IMG/VR virus record: IMGVR_UViG_3300043427_000550
Location: 1-30,198 of that record
Reading direction: 5' to 3' (one strand)
Length of the DNA: 30,198 bases
Source of the DNA: a virus
Part shown: one piece after another, positions 1-6,266 of the stretch
How positions within the stretch are numbered: position 1 is the first letter of the stretch
Layout of the letters: each line of letters opens with the position of its first letter
The notes under the pieces: generated by a model
Told to the model about the DNA's origin: nothing
The model's database searches: none
The model's input: the letters and a program-made list of their open reading frames with translations, nothing else
Translations under genes and position numbers: made by a program

Positions 1-233
1 TCGTGATCATATGAAAATAAGACTTCACAATCAGATTTGCAAAGTGCCTTTACAAATGTTTCATAACAGAAAAGTAAATTTCCAGTATCCATATGCAAAT
101 CACTTTCGGTATATTCGGTCTCTGAAAAAAATTTTTCCCATCGATATCCAGAAGACTCATCCCATCCTATATCAGAATATAGTCCTATAGTGGGACCCAT
201 AATATAATCAATATCAATACTTAATACTCTCAT
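1..233 (-). CDS. Hypothetical protein, 3' end cut by the window edge
   Basis: The reading frame starts with ATG at 231-233 and stays open to base 1, giving about 77 residues beginning MRVLSIDIDYIMGP. The N-terminus looks like a first beta strand followed by an acidic DID motif, as in Rossmann or arginase-like folds. Further on it reads GNLLFCYETFVKAL and ends FSYDHD at the edge, rich in aromatic and acidic residues. I do not recognise the family with certainty. A remote relation to UPF0489-type proteins is possible but is only an impression. It follows the Sm-like gene at 243-488 with a 9-base gap, so it probably belongs to the same transcript. Its length is unknown because the rest lies outside the window. 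Confidence 0.65.
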   Translation of the reverse strand, partial: MRVLSIDIDYIMGPTIGLYSDIGWDESSGYRWEKFFSETEYTESDLHMDTGNLLFCYETFVKALCKSDCEVLFSYDH

Positions 234-242
234 TTTATATTA

Positions 243-488
243 TTAGAGTAAAGAATTATATTTATCCAATAGTTCTTTTTTTGGATCTACAATGGTTATA
301 ATTTTATCGGAATGAATCATAAAAGAATTTTGAGTTGTATACTCAAATAGCCAAGGAGAAATTGTTCCATTATCTTCGACAACATATGGATCTACAAGTT
401 TACAATCTGGTTCTCCTAGTTCTGATCCAACTTCTTCAATTTTAGAAATCAACAAAGTTTTATTCAACAATACAATTATTTTAGTCAT
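243..488 (-). CDS. Sm-like small protein (paralogue 1)
   Basis: An 81-aa protein that appears to be a diverged Sm-like (LSm/Hfq-fold) protein, of a kind found repeatedly in cyanophages. It shares with its upstream neighbour at 485-793 a central PW pair (SPWLF) and a nearly identical C-terminal strand and helix: IITIVDP, then LL, then Y. The first strand pair is degraded: the usual SGE turn reads NKT here. Its ATG overlaps the stop of the upstream gene (ATGA at 485-488), so translation is probably coupled, and the pair looks like a tandem duplication. Function is unknown. Sm-like folds usually form rings that bind RNA, so a role in phage or host RNA handling is an inference only. Confidence 0.7.
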   Translation of the reverse strand: MTKIIVLLNKTLLISKIEEVGSELGEPDCKLVDPYVVEDNGTISPWLFEYTTQNSFMIHSDKIITIVDPKKELLDKYNSLL

Positions 489-793
489 TCAAAGTAATCC
501 TCAGTTTCTGCATTAACAATATCCCTCTGATAAATTTCTAAGATCTTATCAATAGGATCTACGATAGTAATAACCCAATCATTTGGAATAGGTATTTGTT
601 TTGTTTTTGTTAAAGGAGCCCAAGGGAAGAGAGTTATCTTAAATGCATCTTCTTCAGAATCATTTTTCTTAAGATTAACAGTACATGGTTTTTCCAGAAA
701 ATATCCAATTACTTTATCATTTTCGGAAACCATTTCCTTTATTTCGGAGACAATATTTTCTCCGGACTTTAGCATTATAAGTTTTATAGACAT
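485..793 (-). CDS. Sm-like small protein (paralogue 2)
   Basis: A 102-aa protein with the full signature of the cyanophage Sm-like family. The first strand pair is MSIKLIMLKSGENIVSEI, with a GE turn. An FPWAPL motif sits near residues 57-62, and the C-terminal VITIVDP strand leads into a short helix ending in Y. The same pattern occurs at 4522-4809 and, more weakly, at 15736-16125. A sigma70-type promoter (815-843) lies just upstream, overlapping the hsp20 terminator, and would start a transcript about 15 bases before this ATG. This gene therefore probably heads a new transcription unit. An RNA-binding ring function is inferred from the fold, not shown by sequence. Confidence 0.8.
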   Translation of the reverse strand: MSIKLIMLKSGENIVSEIKEMVSENDKVIGYFLEKPCTVNLKKNDSEEDAFKITLFPWAPLTKTKQIPIPNDWVITIVDPIDKILEIYQRDIVNAETEDYFE

Positions 794-814
794 TAGTACT
801 CCAATTCTCTAATA

Positions 815-843
815 ATTCTAGCAAGAAAAAAAGGAGGAGTCAA
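815..843 (-). promoter_or_regulatory. Sigma70-type promoter for the Sm-like genes, embedded in the hsp20 terminator
   Basis: Read on the minus strand, TTGACT (838-843) is followed after exactly 17 bases by TAGAAT (815-820). These match the -35 and -10 consensus at 5 of 6 positions each with ideal spacing. The -35 hexamer lies in the left arm of the hsp20 terminator hairpin and the spacer contains its T-run, so one element ends hsp20 transcription and starts the next unit. Confidence 0.6.
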
Positions 844-866
844 CCTGGATTTTGCCAGGTGCTCCT
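824..866 (-). terminator. Rho-independent terminator after hsp20
   Basis: Plus bases 835-848 and 855-866 form a hairpin: AGGAG with CTCCT and ACCTGG with CCAGGT, one or two bulged bases, and a 6-base loop. The A-run at 826-832 becomes a T-run immediately 3' of the hairpin on the minus strand. It lies 25 bases past the hsp20 stop codon. Confidence 0.8.
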
Positions 867-890
867 CGCGCCGACGATATTCAATTCTAT

Positions 891-1331
891 TTAGAGGTAA
901 TCTTTCCTCTTATGATGATCAGGAACAATTCTACCAAGATTAATAGTCAAAAGCCCATCCTCAAAATCAACTGATCTAACTTCCGTATCATCAGAGAGTG
1001 TCCACGCTCTCTTAAAACTCCGTTGAGCCAAACCTTTGTGGATATAGTTGGACTCCGTTTCTTTATCCTCCTTTTGACCTTCCACAAAGAGTTTGCCGTC
1101 TTGTGTGTAGACATAGACTTCTTTTTTCTTAAATCCAGCAAGAGCAAGTTCCAATCTCGACTCTACATTACTGACTTGAACAAGATTGTATGGGGGATAG
1201 TTTGTTGTGGTTTCATGTAGGTGAAAAATACGATCAAAGTATTCATCCATTCCAATTGAATTGCGAGTGATCTTATCCATCAGCGCAGGAAGATCCGCAT
1301 GTGTAAACCGTGAGGTTACAAGGTTAGTCAT
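891..1331 (-). CDS. hsp20: Hsp20 small heat shock protein (alpha-crystallin family)
   Basis: A 146-aa small heat shock protein. After an N-terminal arm containing MDEYFDRIF comes the alpha-crystallin beta-sandwich (about residues 45-130). Visible motifs are NYPPYNL, then KEVYVYTQDGKLFVEG, then FKRAWTL and the late G-L-L-T-I-N-L strand that corresponds to the conserved A-x-x-x-n-G-v-L motif. Small heat shock proteins are ATP-independent holdases, and this gene is a near-universal accessory gene of T4-like cyanophages. A good Shine-Dalgarno (AAGGAGCT) precedes the ATG. It appears to be a single-gene unit: the regA terminator lies upstream (1408-1434) and its own terminator downstream (824-866). 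Its role in infection, such as capsid folding or protection of host photosystems, is not established. Confidence 0.95.
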   Translation of the reverse strand: MTNLVTSRFTHADLPALMDKITRNSIGMDEYFDRIFHLHETTTNYPPYNLVQVSNVESRLELALAGFKKKEVYVYTQDGKLFVEGQKEDKETESNYIHKGLAQRSFKRAWTLSDDTEVRSVDFEDGLLTINLGRIVPDHHKRKDYL

Positions 1332-1368
1332 TATGGTAGCTCCTTTTTAAAGCGAGTTTGTGTTTTGT

Positions 1369-1398
1369 GGATCCTTTCGGCATCCATTACTAATTATA
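1369..1398 (-). promoter_or_regulatory. Probable hsp20 promoter -10 box and leader hairpin
   Basis: A consensus TATAAT (minus strand, 1393-1398) lies just beyond the regA terminator, with no recognisable -35 at 16-18 bases. The predicted leader starts almost immediately with a small hairpin (1369-1385): GGAT-G-CC, a GAAA tetraloop, GGATCC, with one bulged G. This would cap the 5' end of the hsp20 mRNA. A role in stability or heat sensing is speculative. Confidence 0.4.
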
Positions 1399-1407
1399 CA
1401 AGATAAT

Positions 1408-1434
1408 AAAAAAAGACGGGTAGAGAAACCCGTC
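1408..1434 (-). terminator. Rho-independent terminator after regA
   Basis: A perfect 6-bp GC-rich stem (GACGGG at 1415-1420 with CCCGTC at 1429-1434) has an 8-base loop. It is followed on the minus strand by a run of seven T. It lies about 60 bases past the regA stop and ends the replisome operon. Confidence 0.85.
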
Positions 1435-1494
1435 ATTTTGTAGCGTATATTCCGTATGTAGCGTGTCGCGCACGAAAGAGCGACATATTATATA

Positions 1495-1932
1495 TCAGAC
1501 TTCTTGTGATTTTTTCTTGGAACCAATGGTGTATTTGGTTTCTAGTACCCAATCGCCCTTATCCTTATAAGATAAGACTTTAATCTGATTTAGTGGTGCA
1601 ATATCAGCGATAGATTCATCCTTAACTACACTGATAAGACCCCAATCACAAAGTAAACGTGCAATTCTATTGCGACGCTGAACATCATTCACTGTAAGAT
1701 TTGCGTGCTTACCATCTAGGGCAAATAGTTCCTTAAAGTGAGTGATGTAATACTTGCCTTGCTTATGCAAAATATGGCAACTTTGATAGAGTTTTTTCTC
1801 TTTTCTTGATGCAACTCCGATACGAGTCAAAGTTTCACGAACTTTTAGAAAGTCATCAGGTTCATTAAGGATAACTTCCACCATCATATCAGGAGACCAG
1901 TTTACTTGTGGTTCAATAGTTTGATTAGTCAT
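1495..1932 (-). CDS. regA: RegA translational repressor
   Basis: A 145-aa homologue of T4 RegA (122 aa), an RNA-binding protein. RegA represses translation of many early T4 mRNAs, including clamp and clamp-loader genes, by competing at start codons. The family pattern is clear: MVEVILNEPDDFLKVRETLTRIGVASR, then LYQSCHILHKQGKYYITHFKELFALDG, then NDVQRRNRIARLL with the conserved basic stretch. The C-terminus is longer than in T4 and lysine-rich (GSKKKSQ). The ATG overlaps the gp62 stop (4 bases), keeping the T4 order gp62-regA. A terminator follows, so regA is the last gene of the replisome unit. Autoregulation is known for T4; no RNA target site was identified here. Confidence 0.95.
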   Translation of the reverse strand: MTNQTIEPQVNWSPDMMVEVILNEPDDFLKVRETLTRIGVASRKEKKLYQSCHILHKQGKYYITHFKELFALDGKHANLTVNDVQRRNRIARLLCDWGLISVVKDESIADIAPLNQIKVLSYKDKGDWVLETKYTIGSKKKSQEV

Positions 1933-2297
1933 TTTGTTCCGCCAGTTTCAAGTCGTTGTTTAATAAAATTAAGTTGTTCTTTATTTAGAATCTTCAAAGC
2001 TTGAGATGCCTTTTCATTACTATAACCATAGTACTGTTTTACGCATTCTAAATCTTTGATTTTATCTTTTCGGAGCCAAGGAGAAAATCTCTTCTTTTTC
2101 CTCAGACTATTTAGGTAAAATGAATACTGCATATCTTTATCTAGATGATGATTCATATTCATTTCATTAGAAAAAAGAACACAGTCAATATTACCAGACA
2201 GGCATTTATTAATAATGTATGGGGGATAGTTCTTGATGTCTTCAGACAAATCTTCCTTTGTAAAATTAATAGAGTTTAACCATTCTTTTAATTCCAT
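1929..2297 (-). CDS. gp62: Clamp loader small subunit gp62
   Basis: A 122-aa protein recognised as the short cyanophage form of gp62, the partner of gp44 in the T4-type clamp loader that places the gp45 ring on primer-template DNA. Identity is supported by position directly before regA. It is also supported by the family pattern: YPPYIINKCLSG near residue 25, a DKDMQYSFYLNSLRKKKRFS stretch around residue 55, and a C-terminal SNEKASQALKILN helix. T4 gp62 has 187 aa, so this form is about a third shorter. Unlike in T4, gp44 is not adjacent: a block of six other genes (2314-4809) lies between the two subunits. The T4 loader uses four gp44 and one gp62. Confidence 0.85.
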   Translation of the reverse strand: MELKEWLNSINFTKEDLSEDIKNYPPYIINKCLSGNIDCVLFSNEMNMNHHLDKDMQYSFYLNSLRKKKRFSPWLRKDKIKDLECVKQYYGYSNEKASQALKILNKEQLNFIKQRLETGGTK

Positions 2298-2313
2298 AAT
2301 TAATTCTCATCTA

Positions 2314-3087
2314 CTAACAAAATGTTTCTGGATGTACGTGCAACTTTTTATCGTTCCAAGATTTATACCATTCGGATGTTATTTTCTTTTTATGATTATC
2401 GATATCATCCGCACTCCAACTTAAATTTAATCCTCGAAAAAAAGAAAACACAAACAATCTCAGTTCTTCTTCGCGCAATTCTGGAAGTTTGGTTAAACTA
2501 TATTTCAATTTTATTTTATTGTAAATCTGCTGAAAAGATTCGTTTTCTTCGCTGTTGATATAACCAACAATCAATTGGTGCTCTAATGGCCATATCCACA
2601 TCTTTTCACAAATAATATTTTTTAAAATATTACGAGAGTATTTTGCAATTTCATCCCAGGTTTCTGTTTCATAGTGATCTAGAAGAAGAGTATCACATTT
2701 ACCCTTATATTCGTTTGCATCAACGTTAATAACTTCAAGTTCATCAAAAATTTGTGAATTAAATTTTTTATGGTATTCAATCAATTCATTTGATTTTTCC
2801 AGAACAACAACTTTAGAAACATTTTTCTTAGAAAGAATCCAAGATTCTCTAAGTGCAAATCCAAGACCAGTACAAATACACACTCCATCAGCAATCCAGT
2901 AATGAGAAAAAACTTCCCAAAGACTTTCCTTATATTTTGGAGAATAGGTTAACCATCTTTCTTCACCATTAAAGAGGCAGGCTTCAGATTTATCATTATT
3001 ATATAATACCTTTAAGTTATTTTTTTGGTCTTCAAACTCTACTACATTTGGTTCTACAAAACCAAAAAAATCAAGAAAGTTCTGCAT
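2314..3087 (-). CDS. SAM-dependent methyltransferase-like protein
   Basis: A 257-aa protein from the ATG at 3085-3087, overlapping the end of dam by 17 bases. A longer in-frame start at 3150 would add 21 residues and overlap dam by 80 bases, so it is less likely. Near residues 68-108 is a Rossmann-like pattern: hydrophobic strand VCICTGLGFALRES (a glycine loop), then SKVVVLEKSNELIEYH (strand plus acidic residue). It is followed by EVINVDANEY and CDTLLLDHYE. This order of motifs I, II and III resembles class I methyltransferases, particularly spermidine-synthase-like ones. No DPPY- or PC-type catalytic motif is seen, so the substrate is unknown. Its place next to dam suggests a modification role, but that is inference. 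Confidence 0.7.
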   Translation of the reverse strand: MQNFLDFFGFVEPNVVEFEDQKNNLKVLYNNDKSEACLFNGEERWLTYSPKYKESLWEVFSHYWIADGVCICTGLGFALRESWILSKKNVSKVVVLEKSNELIEYHKKFNSQIFDELEVINVDANEYKGKCDTLLLDHYETETWDEIAKYSRNILKNIICEKMWIWPLEHQLIVGYINSEENESFQQIYNKIKLKYSLTKLPELREEELRLFVFSFFRGLNLSWSADDIDNHKKKITSEWYKSWNDKKLHVHPETFC

Positions 3088-3913
3088 GAAGTTTATAATT
3101 AAAGAGTAAAAGTTCTTTACGTTGTTTTTGATCACGCATATATTCACCAACAGAACGCATAGTATAAGTCAAATCAAACTCAGCAGCGTTCCAGTTTTTA
3201 AAGCGATCTTTTACAAGTTGATCTGAGTTATAGCTAATCAATTGATCCATATTATTAGAGTCGCAATCAGCAGCAAACTTATCGTGATCAAATCCTTTGT
3301 GCATTGATCCCTTGTTCCCATAGAGATTATCCTTAATATCATAAGGAGGATCGAGATACATAAAAGCACCTTTGTCTCCATCCATCAGATAATCATAGGA
3401 GTAATTAGTTATACGCCAATTTGATATTAGCGTAGAATACGAAGGCAATTTTTCGATCCCTCGCATTGAAAAGTTGGAAATCGATGCCTGCTGTGAAAAT
3501 GATGAACTCTCTGTGAGACCACTGAAACTGCACTTATTGACAACATAGAAAGCCACAGCACGATCAATGCTAGGCAAACTTTGGTCATTAACTTGCTCCT
3601 TTGCTTTAAGAAAAAGTTCTCTTGCTAAGACGGGAGTATTGTTTGCTGTCTTTAACTCTACCAGTTTGTCTTTAAGATCAGTTCCAAAGATCTGAAGTTG
3701 CTGCCAGAAATTTACAAGTGGTTCATATAAATCATTTACCCAAATATCTAGGTTAGGATATTTCTTTGTGATATAAATCGCAACACTTCCTCCTCCAAGG
3801 AATGGTTCACGAAACTCATTATAATTACGAAGGTCTGGAAAGTAAGATCCCATCTTTTCACAAGCACGGGACTTACCACCAGGATATCTAAGAGGCGTTT
3901 TGAGGGATTTCAT
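3071..3913 (-). CDS. dam: DNA adenine (N6) methyltransferase, Dam/D12 class
   Basis: A 280-aa D12-class N6-adenine methyltransferase, the usual length of the family. Seen in order: TPLRYPGGKSR at residues 6-16, motif I PFLGGGSV at 38-45 (SAM binding), and motif IV DPPYD at 188-192 (catalytic). The target-recognition region lies between motifs I and IV. Between these is the helical stretch with NKCSFSGL, also typical of Dam proteins. The enzyme would methylate adenine in a short site. GATC is the usual target of this class, but the specificity cannot be read from the sequence. Phage Dam proteins can protect against host restriction or mark phage DNA. The start overlaps the upstream small gene by 26 bases, suggesting coupled translation. 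Confidence 0.92.
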   Translation of the reverse strand: MKSLKTPLRYPGGKSRACEKMGSYFPDLRNYNEFREPFLGGGSVAIYITKKYPNLDIWVNDLYEPLVNFWQQLQIFGTDLKDKLVELKTANNTPVLARELFLKAKEQVNDQSLPSIDRAVAFYVVNKCSFSGLTESSSFSQQASISNFSMRGIEKLPSYSTLISNWRITNYSYDYLMDGDKGAFMYLDPPYDIKDNLYGNKGSMHKGFDHDKFAADCDSNNMDQLISYNSDQLVKDRFKNWNAAEFDLTYTMRSVGEYMRDQKQRKELLLFNYKLHAELS

Positions 3914-4109
3914 AGTCTTTAGGGTGATACTTCAAATATTCAAAGAAAGTTAATTTCATTTCTTTCTGCGTCATTCCACAATGTTTTGCTGCCGCAGGTA
4001 AAGTCATTTTAGCACGAAATAAAGATTCATTCGCTTCTTTTACATTCTCTGGAGTAGTTTTTATTGGATGTTCAATTAGAGATGCCTTATTAATTTTGTA
4101 TGGATTCAT
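3888..4109 (-). CDS. Small protein with helix-turn-helix-like segment
   Basis: A 73-aa protein starting MNPYKINKASLIEHP. The central part, LPAAAKHCGMTQKEMKLTF (about residues 37-55), reads like a short helix-turn-helix: an AAA helix, a CGM turn and a recognition-like helix. Such segments occur in DNA-binding domains and also in unrelated phage small proteins. It is immediately upstream of dam and overlaps it by 26 bases, so the two are probably translated together. It may be a regulator or a DNA-binding partner, but I cannot assign a function. Confidence 0.65.
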   Translation of the reverse strand: MNPYKINKASLIEHPIKTTPENVKEANESLFRAKMTLPAAAKHCGMTQKEMKLTFFEYLKYHPKDYEIPQNAS

Positions 4110-4115
4110 TTCAAA

Positions 4116-4310
4116 TTAATCGTATAAATTCTGTTCTTGCTGTAACCTATCTATATGATGGTATATTGTTTTTTGAGAATATTGAAACTCTTTAAAACGC
4201 CTTGGATTATTTTTTTGCATTTTACTAAGCATATTAATCCAATCATAGCGTTTATCTATACTCCAACCATAATGGCGTTCATCATGAAACAAATCAAATA
4301 TAGAAACCAT
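4116..4310 (-). CDS. Small hypothetical protein
   Basis: A 64-aa protein, MVSIFDLFHDERHYGW at the N-terminus. It is rich in aromatic, basic and glutamine residues and predicted largely helical (WINMLSKMQKNNPRRFKEF, then a C-terminal IDRLQQEQ helix). The start codon overlaps the stop of the upstream membrane protein gene by one base (TAATG at 4308-4312), so it is coupled. A 6-base gap separates it from the next gene. I recognise no family. The good coupling signals and the compact operon are the main reasons to call it. Confidence 0.65.
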   Translation of the reverse strand: MVSIFDLFHDERHYGWSIDKRYDWINMLSKMQKNNPRRFKEFQYSQKTIYHHIDRLQQEQNLYD

Positions 4311-4519
4311 TACTCAAACTCCCTTGTTCGGTTCGTTTTAATTGTAGGAGTTTCATAAGGAACTACACAAGAAACAACAATTTCCATTGATTTGGAGGCA
4401 TCAGCCATCTCACGATATCCAGTACCAACATAAATCTGTCCACTAACTACAGCAATAGCGCAGACTCCCCAAAAGATATAATACCACTTTGCTTTTACTT
4501 GATGTGTAAGATTTTTCAT
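4310..4519 (-). CDS. Small single-pass membrane protein
   Basis: A 69-aa protein starting at the ATG 4517-4519 (MKNLTHQVKAKWYY). It has one clear membrane segment, about residues 12-30 (WYYIFWGVCAIAVVSGQIYVG), preceded by a lysine and arginine-containing tail. A soluble C-terminal part is rich in threonine and charged residues. The positive-inside rule places the short N-terminus in the cytoplasm. It starts 2 bases after the stop of the Sm-like gene that follows gp44. Function is unknown; a membrane protein lodged in a replisome operon is unexpected. Confidence 0.7.
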   Translation of the reverse strand: MKNLTHQVKAKWYYIFWGVCAIAVVSGQIYVGTGYREMADASKSMEIVVSCVVPYETPTIKTNRTREFE

Positions 4520-4521
4520 AT

Positions 4522-4809
4522 TCAAACAATTAACTTTTTACTTGGAGATTTGATCAAAGAAAACATTTGTTCATACTGCTCGACAATTTGCTCCTGTGTT
4601 TCGGAAATATAAACAACATATTTCTTAGAAATTTCTAGATCTACATTCCTATCTTTTAGAAGAGGAGACCAAGGAGCAAATCCCATTTGACCATTTCCTG
4701 TAGGAACAGCAACGATTGGATTTCGGATAACAATAGTATCCCTCAAATCCCCAACTTGGTCTGCAATAACATCTTCACCAGACCACATACGAATCAATTT
4801 TACGTTCAT
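4522..4809 (-). CDS. Sm-like small protein (paralogue 3)
   Basis: A 95-aa member of the cyanophage Sm-like family and the best-preserved copy in the window. It has MNVKLIRMWSGEDVIADQV (strand-turn-strand with SGED), NPIVAVP, the FAPWSPLL motif near residue 44, and KYVVYISETQEQIVEQY at the end of the fold. The pattern G-E-x-V/I, P-x-x-V, P-W, V-x-x-I, Y matches the copies at 243, 485 and 15736. It overlaps the stop of gp44 by four bases (ATGA), so its synthesis is tied to that of the clamp loader. RNA or protein binding is inferred from the fold; no target is visible. Confidence 0.85.
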   Translation of the reverse strand: MNVKLIRMWSGEDVIADQVGDLRDTIVIRNPIVAVPTGNGQMGFAPWSPLLKDRNVDLEISKKYVVYISETQEQIVEQYEQMFSLIKSPSKKLIV

Positions 4810-5750
4810 TTGAATTCACACTCCACCATAATTTCAGTTAATGCAGCAATAAGATTTATTTCTTGATCAGCCACGAATGCACATTGGTATTGATACTTAG
4901 CAATAACAAGAACAGCAGCGGGAATAGATTGGGGTAGAAGGTGATCAAAAGCGGCGTCATAAACCCTGCGAAGTAGATGAGAAGCGTCGTTGTCCAAGTT
5001 GCTGACCACCCACTTTCGGACTTCAGTAAAGTTTTTATCCTTGAGATTTTTAATAAGTTCATTTACAGATACGTCAGAGAAAGATGCAAGAATTCCAGAA
5101 TCAATTTTACCGCCAGTAGAATACCTTTGGATTTCGTTTAGAACACGTCGAAAATCGGGAAAGTGTTTCGATACGAGTTCCGCAACGACTTTTTCATCAT
5201 ACTCAATCTTTTCCTGATCGAGGATAACTCGTAACCTCTGAAAGAAATTCCCAGCGAGTTGCACTCGCTGCTTTCCCTTGATTGTAAAGTCGATGACGGC
5301 ACATCGGGAGTGAAGAGGTTCAATAATTTTGTTCTTGTAGTTACAGGTGAAGATGAATCGGCAGTTGTTATAAAATGCCTCAATATTCGCCCGTAGTAGG
5401 AGTTGTACGTCGTTGCCTGTGTTATCCGCCTCATCGATGATGATGACTTTGTGTTTAGAAGATCCCGTAAGTGAGACGGTCGAAGCGAAGTTCTTTGCTT
5501 GGTTCCGTACAGTATCCAGGAAACGCCCTTCGTCGGATCCGTTGATAACATAATAATCTGCTCCCAGTTCATTGCACAATGCTTTTGCAATGGTAGTTTT
5601 ACCAATACCAGGAGGTCCAGCAAGAAGAAGATTTGGAATCTCTCCCTTCTCTACAAACTCCTTAAATGTTTTTTTAGTATCATCAGGAAGAATACAATCC
5701 TCAATCACTTGAGGGCGGTATTTCTCCACAAAAAGAAATTCACTAGTCAT
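4806..5750 (-). CDS. gp44: Clamp loader large subunit gp44 (AAA+ ATPase)
   Basis: A 314-aa AAA+ ATPase, close to the 319 aa of T4 gp44. It loads the gp45 sliding clamp with gp62. Seen: N-terminal FLFVEKYRPQ, typical of clamp loaders; Walker A GPPGIGKT at 45-52; Walker B IIIDEAD at 103-109; sensor-1 region FIFTCNY; and the LHSRC motif (around 147-151) that holds the arginine finger of RFC-type loaders. A C-terminal helical collar domain follows. It lies 3 bases after the stop of the upstream gene and overlaps the Sm-like gene downstream. The T4 order gp45-gp44-gp62-regA is kept overall but is interrupted on both sides of gp44. Confidence 0.97.
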   Translation of the reverse strand: MTSEFLFVEKYRPQVIEDCILPDDTKKTFKEFVEKGEIPNLLLAGPPGIGKTTIAKALCNELGADYYVINGSDEGRFLDTVRNQAKNFASTVSLTGSSKHKVIIIDEADNTGNDVQLLLRANIEAFYNNCRFIFTCNYKNKIIEPLHSRCAVIDFTIKGKQRVQLAGNFFQRLRVILDQEKIEYDEKVVAELVSKHFPDFRRVLNEIQRYSTGGKIDSGILASFSDVSVNELIKNLKDKNFTEVRKWVVSNLDNDASHLLRRVYDAAFDHLLPQSIPAAVLVIAKYQYQCAFVADQEINLIAALTEIMVECEFK

Positions 5751-5753
5751 AAT

Positions 5754-6266
5754 TTAGACCCAATCAGGTTTGCGTTCAGGCATACGAAGATAGTTATCAG
5801 ACACCCAAGGTTTAGATGCAATGTATCTTTTGTACGCTTCAAATGTATCAATAGTTTCGTCAAACTTCCATTCCTCAGGCATAGCACGAGCAAATGGAGT
5901 TACTTCTGTAATCTTACCCTTAGGAAACAAATAGTATGCATCCACTAGGGTATTATAACAGGAGTGAGTTTTATTATACCGCAGGCAGTATTCATCAGAC
6001 AAGTTCAATCCCCACTTAATTAACCAGTAAGCATTATGGATGCTCTCCAGTGCCCACTTGGTACATGGATGATTGCGGAATGCTCCTTTCTCGGTCCTGT
6101 AGGGGGTTCCATCTGCCTTAGGAAGAGTGCCGTACCCATACCCCCACTTATCAGAGGCAACGATAGAGAGCATCTGACAGCACTCTAAGGGCATCTTAAC
6201 AATATGTTTGTCGGGCAAACAAATAGCACTTTCTGCAGGCCAAGGAGAAGTAACGAAGATGTTCAT
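5754..6266 (-). CDS. Conserved phage protein of unknown function (MNIFV family)
   Basis: A 170-aa protein starting at ATG 6264-6266. The start shares one base with the gp45 stop (TGATG). The N-terminus MNIFVTSPWPAESAICLPDK is followed by HIVKMPLECCQMLS and later NHPCTKWALESIHNAYWL. The spaced D-K-H, E-x-x-Q-M-L and H-P-x-x-x-W residues look like conserved active-site or metal-binding positions. I recognise the pattern from proteins of several large phages, usually annotated as hypothetical. A link to DNA repair or nucleotide metabolism is suggested only by its place between clamp and clamp loader. No membrane segment or signal peptide is seen. Confidence 0.8.
   Translation of the reverse strand: MNIFVTSPWPAESAICLPDKHIVKMPLECCQMLSIVASDKWGYGYGTLPKADGTPYRTEKGAFRNHPCTKWALESIHNAYWLIKWGLNLSDEYCLRYNKTHSCYNTLVDAYYLFPKGKITEVTPFARAMPEEWKFDETIDTFEAYKRYIASKPWVSDNYLRMPERKPDWV

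Noticed and set aside
1435-1494. Possible tRNA or small RNA gene in the regA-hsp20 gap
   Set aside because: The region is too short for a tRNA cloverleaf and lacks conserved T-loop bases.
2314-3150. Longer start at 3150 for the methyltransferase-like gene
   Set aside because: It would overlap dam by 80 bases; the ATG at 3087 is better placed and the extra residues do not look conserved.
5138-5623. A 161-codon minus-strand frame inside gp44
   Set aside because: It is out of frame with the clear clamp loader gene, and its product has no domain pattern.
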